Positions 62,042 to 64,000 of a DNA stretch of 64,000 bases are shown here, piece by piece. This stretch comes from Clostridiales bacterium (GTDB lineage: Bacteria > Bacillota > Clostridia > Lachnospirales > WQUN01): assembly GCA_031270945.1 (NCBI GenBank), contig JAISWZ010000143.1:59300-123299 (forward strand), given 5' to 3'. Position 1 is the stretch's first letter; each line of letters starts with the position of its first letter. The notes beneath the pieces were generated by a model. That model was not told where the DNA came from. It saw only the letters and a list, made by a program, of their open reading frames with translations, and did not search any database. The position numbers and the translations under genes are program-made.

Positions 62042-63241
62042 ATGAGAAGTCTGTTTGATCAGTCAAACACAGAAGAGCTTTATGACTTTTTTGATAAGTG
62101 CATGCAGGAAGATCCAAAGCTTGCAAGCAAGTTCCGGGCAAGGTTTGAGGCGAGCAAGGACGAGGACGCGCTGAAGCGGCTTGAAGAAGAAATTGGAGAT
62201 TGCCTGAAGCGAGCTGATAGTTGCCGCGACAATCAGGGATGCATGCAGTTTGATATGCAAGCCATCGCGGATCAAATCAAGGAATACGCCGAGAATGGGC
62301 GCATCAAGCTTGCCTTGTCCGCTCTCGAAGCCTTGCTCTATAGGCTTGATGGCCTTCGCGAAAAGCAAGGCGAATTAGAGGTCAGTGATGAGATCAACAA
62401 CTGCGTCTATCTCCTGGTTGAAATAGCGGACGAAGCCAAAAAGTCCGCTGACCCCATAGATAAAGATCTCATGTTCGAGCATTGCTTGAAGCTTGTGCTT
62501 TCAGGCTTTGGGAGCGACGAAGACGTTGATTGCCTAGAGGATATTTTGTGCATTGGCATCCCTTTTGTCTCCCGAAAAAACCGCAGCAAGATTGAAAATT
62601 ATCTCGAGGCCACATGGCCAGCGAAATACATCGATATCGTTAAGCGGTTTGATGGCCAGAAAGCGGCTGACGACTACATCCAGGCACACTTGGACAGGCC
62701 TGAAATCGTTGAGATTGCCTACGAAGAAGCTATGAAGAAAAGTGATTACGTTGAAGCGGAAAGATTGATAAAAACAAAGTTGGACAGTGAAAGCGATAAC
62801 GATGAGGTGCTTGATCTGTGCAGGCTGTACGGGATCTACGAGTTGACAGACGCGACAAGCAAAATGATAGAAACTGCGGAAATAGTGCTGTCTAAAGGCG
62901 AAGCGTTTTATTACCCCAAATTGAAAGCCTTGCTGCAAGCGAGCGGAGAATGGGAAGCTCGGTATAAATCAGTGCTTGAAATGTGCGAGAGAAACCTTTG
63001 CGCCGAAAGATACATGGATATCTTGAAAGAAGAAGGCGAATTTGACTTGCTTTTCGAGCAGATGAAAAAGCATCCCGATTTAATCTGTGCATTTGGAGAC
63101 ATGATTCCAAAGAGCCACAGAGTGGAGGTCTTGCAGATGTTTGCTGAGATCATCCGCCAGGAGGTCGAGTTGTTGCGCCCAGAGGAACTAATAGGAAATC
63201 AAGATGTTTCTGCCTTAACAATCATCGACCAGGAAAACTAA
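62042..63241 (+). CDS. Tandem helical-repeat protein 5
   Basis: This 399-residue paralogue starts at ATG 62042, with GAGGCGATT before it. It is more distant from copies 1-4: the N-terminus reads MRSLFDQSNTEELYDFFDKC and there are no long identical runs. It keeps the same helical layout with SWIM-protein-like motifs (KQAADDYIQAH-like segment, YYPKLKALLQASGEWEARY, LLFEQMKKHPD). It shares its N-terminal pattern (ASKFRARFEAS) with copy 6. It ends without the RKRAFVEELD tail of the other copies. Function unknown. Confidence 0.75.
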   Translation: MRSLFDQSNTEELYDFFDKCMQEDPKLASKFRARFEASKDEDALKRLEEEIGDCLKRADSCRDNQGCMQFDMQAIADQIKEYAENGRIKLALSALEALLYRLDGLREKQGELEVSDEINNCVYLLVEIADEAKKSADPIDKDLMFEHCLKLVLSGFGSDEDVDCLEDILCIGIPFVSRKNRSKIENYLEATWPAKYIDIVKRFDGQKAADDYIQAHLDRPEIVEIAYEEAMKKSDYVEAERLIKTKLDSESDNDEVLDLCRLYGIYELTDATSKMIETAEIVLSKGEAFYYPKLKALLQASGEWEARYKSVLEMCERNLCAERYMDILKEEGEFDLLFEQMKKHPDLICAFGDMIPKSHRVEVLQMFAEIIRQEVELLRPEELIGNQDVSALTIIDQEN

Positions 63242-63443
63242 AATGGCTTAAAATCAATATTTGACTGACACTTGGGCCTTAATCAATATCTATTGTTATG
63301 TCAGTGAGCGAAAAGAATTGCGTTTTAAACTCGAGTGAGCGATGCTCGCGAGCGAAAACAATGAGCGATTTTTCCTGATGTTTTCGCTCGACAGCATGTC
63401 GCTCTCATCTTAGTTGCAAAATCAAAATATAAGGAGGCGATTT
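63242..63443. other. Short intergenic region between tandem genes 5 and 6
   Basis: It carries several GAGCGA / TCGCTC pieces able to form hairpins (for example GAGCGAAAAC and GTTTTCGCTC). No clear promoter or terminator was identified. Confidence 0.4.
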
Positions 63444-64000
63444 ATGAGAAAGCTGCTTGAAAAGGCCAACATAAAAGATCTTTTTGACTTTTTTGAAGAG
63501 TCCATGAAGGATGATTCAAAGCTTGCAAGCAGGTTCCTGGCAAGATTTGCTGAACCGGAGCGCGATGGCGCACTGGATCGGCTAAAAAAAGAAATCGACG
63601 ACACTATGGATCAGGCTGAGAACTGCCGTGATGAATGGGGAAACGTGGTTATTGATACATACAGCGTCATGCACCAAATCGGGGAATACACCAACCAAGA
63701 GCGTTATAAGCTAGCGTTCTCCGGGCTTGAAAAGGTGTTCCAAAGACTTGATGGCCTGCTTGAAATGCAAGAGGAATGCGAGATCGACGAGGAGATTACC
63801 TTCTGTATTCAGGAAATGGAAGAAATAGTGGACAAAGTAGAAGCTTCCGATAACTCTGACGATAAAGAGTTCTTGTTTGATCGTTGCCTGGAAATGGCAA
63901 TTGCCGGCTATGGAGACGGCTACGGCATGGATCGCTCTGATGATATGTTGCGCATTTGCAAGCGATTTGTCACCCAAGAAAACCGAAGCAAGATTGAAAA
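63444..64000 (+). CDS. Tandem helical-repeat protein 6 (C-terminus beyond window)
   Basis: The last paralogue begins at ATG 63444 with AAGGAGGCGATTT directly upstream, and 185 codons are visible before the window ends. The N-terminus MRKLLEKANIKDLFDFFEES and the segment LASRFLARFAEP align with copy 5 and with copies 1-4. The array therefore continues to the right, and its true size is unknown. Confidence 0.75.
   Translation, partial: MRKLLEKANIKDLFDFFEESMKDDSKLASRFLARFAEPERDGALDRLKKEIDDTMDQAENCRDEWGNVVIDTYSVMHQIGEYTNQERYKLAFSGLEKVFQRLDGLLEMQEECEIDEEITFCIQEMEEIVDKVEASDNSDDKEFLFDRCLEMAIAGYGDGYGMDRSDDMLRICKRFVTQENRSKIE

Overview
The window looks like chromosomal DNA of a motile, Gram-positive-type anaerobe of the Bacillota, most likely class Clostridia. 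The reasons are strong GGAGG ribosome binding sites with many TTG/GTG starts, sigma-A promoters close to TTGACA-17-TATAAT, an SLH-anchored giant surface protein, a LplABC/YesMN-type sugar uptake locus, and a flagellar filament cluster with the FliW-CsrA pair. The genus cannot be fixed from the sequence alone. No tRNA, rRNA, CRISPR array, prophage or intact transposase gene was seen.

Layout. (1) 1-6.5 kb, minus strand: carbohydrate ABC transporter (two permeases, solute-binding lipoprotein) followed by a YesM/YesN-like two-component system. (2) 7-15.7 kb, plus: a YibE/F membrane protein, a 2083-residue secreted protein combining two different phosphoesterases with SLH anchoring, and an ATC-hydrolase family protein. 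(3) 16-18.6 kb: an autoregulated MarR regulator and undecaprenyl-diphosphatase UppP. (4) 19-27.8 kb: flagellar genes flgM, flgN, two flgK paralogues, flgL, fliW, csrA. (5) 29-33.9 kb: a Gld-type ABC exporter with two extracytoplasmic partners. (6) 34-35 kb: two small paralogues plus an orphan domain like those at polymorphic-toxin C-termini. (7) 35.5-44.2 kb: oligopeptide ABC transporter (OppABCDF type), a coupled mini membrane protein, and two tandem amidohydrolases, the first lacking the metal ligands. (8) 44.4-45.3 kb: two tandem paralogous structured RNAs on the minus strand, each with a consensus promoter and an intrinsic terminator. (9) 45.6-46.3 kb: an orphan AbiEi/DUF6088-type regulator. 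(10) 46.3-56.3 kb: a roughly 5-kb tandem duplication, each unit holding a 1.27-k-residue secreted CE15-like esterase and a conserved leader region. (11) 56.6-64 kb: six tandem paralogues related to the helical C-terminal part of SWIM zinc-finger proteins, two of them broken.

The thread through the window is a family of short palindromic elements (about 54-130 bp, typically 97-100). Their termini are GTGCATATCCC and GAGCATATCCC, and several copies are flanked by a TTA/TAA duplication. At least a dozen good copies are present. One lies inside the third tandem paralogue, and removing 103 bp restores a complete 430-codon frame. Another sits inside a 25-bp tandem repeat and its removal restores the repeat phase exactly. 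These are the strongest evidence for mobility. The autonomous partner is not in the window.

The best candidates for something undescribed are the tandem RNA pair at 44.4-45.3 kb, the palindromic element family, and the tandem helical-repeat gene array.
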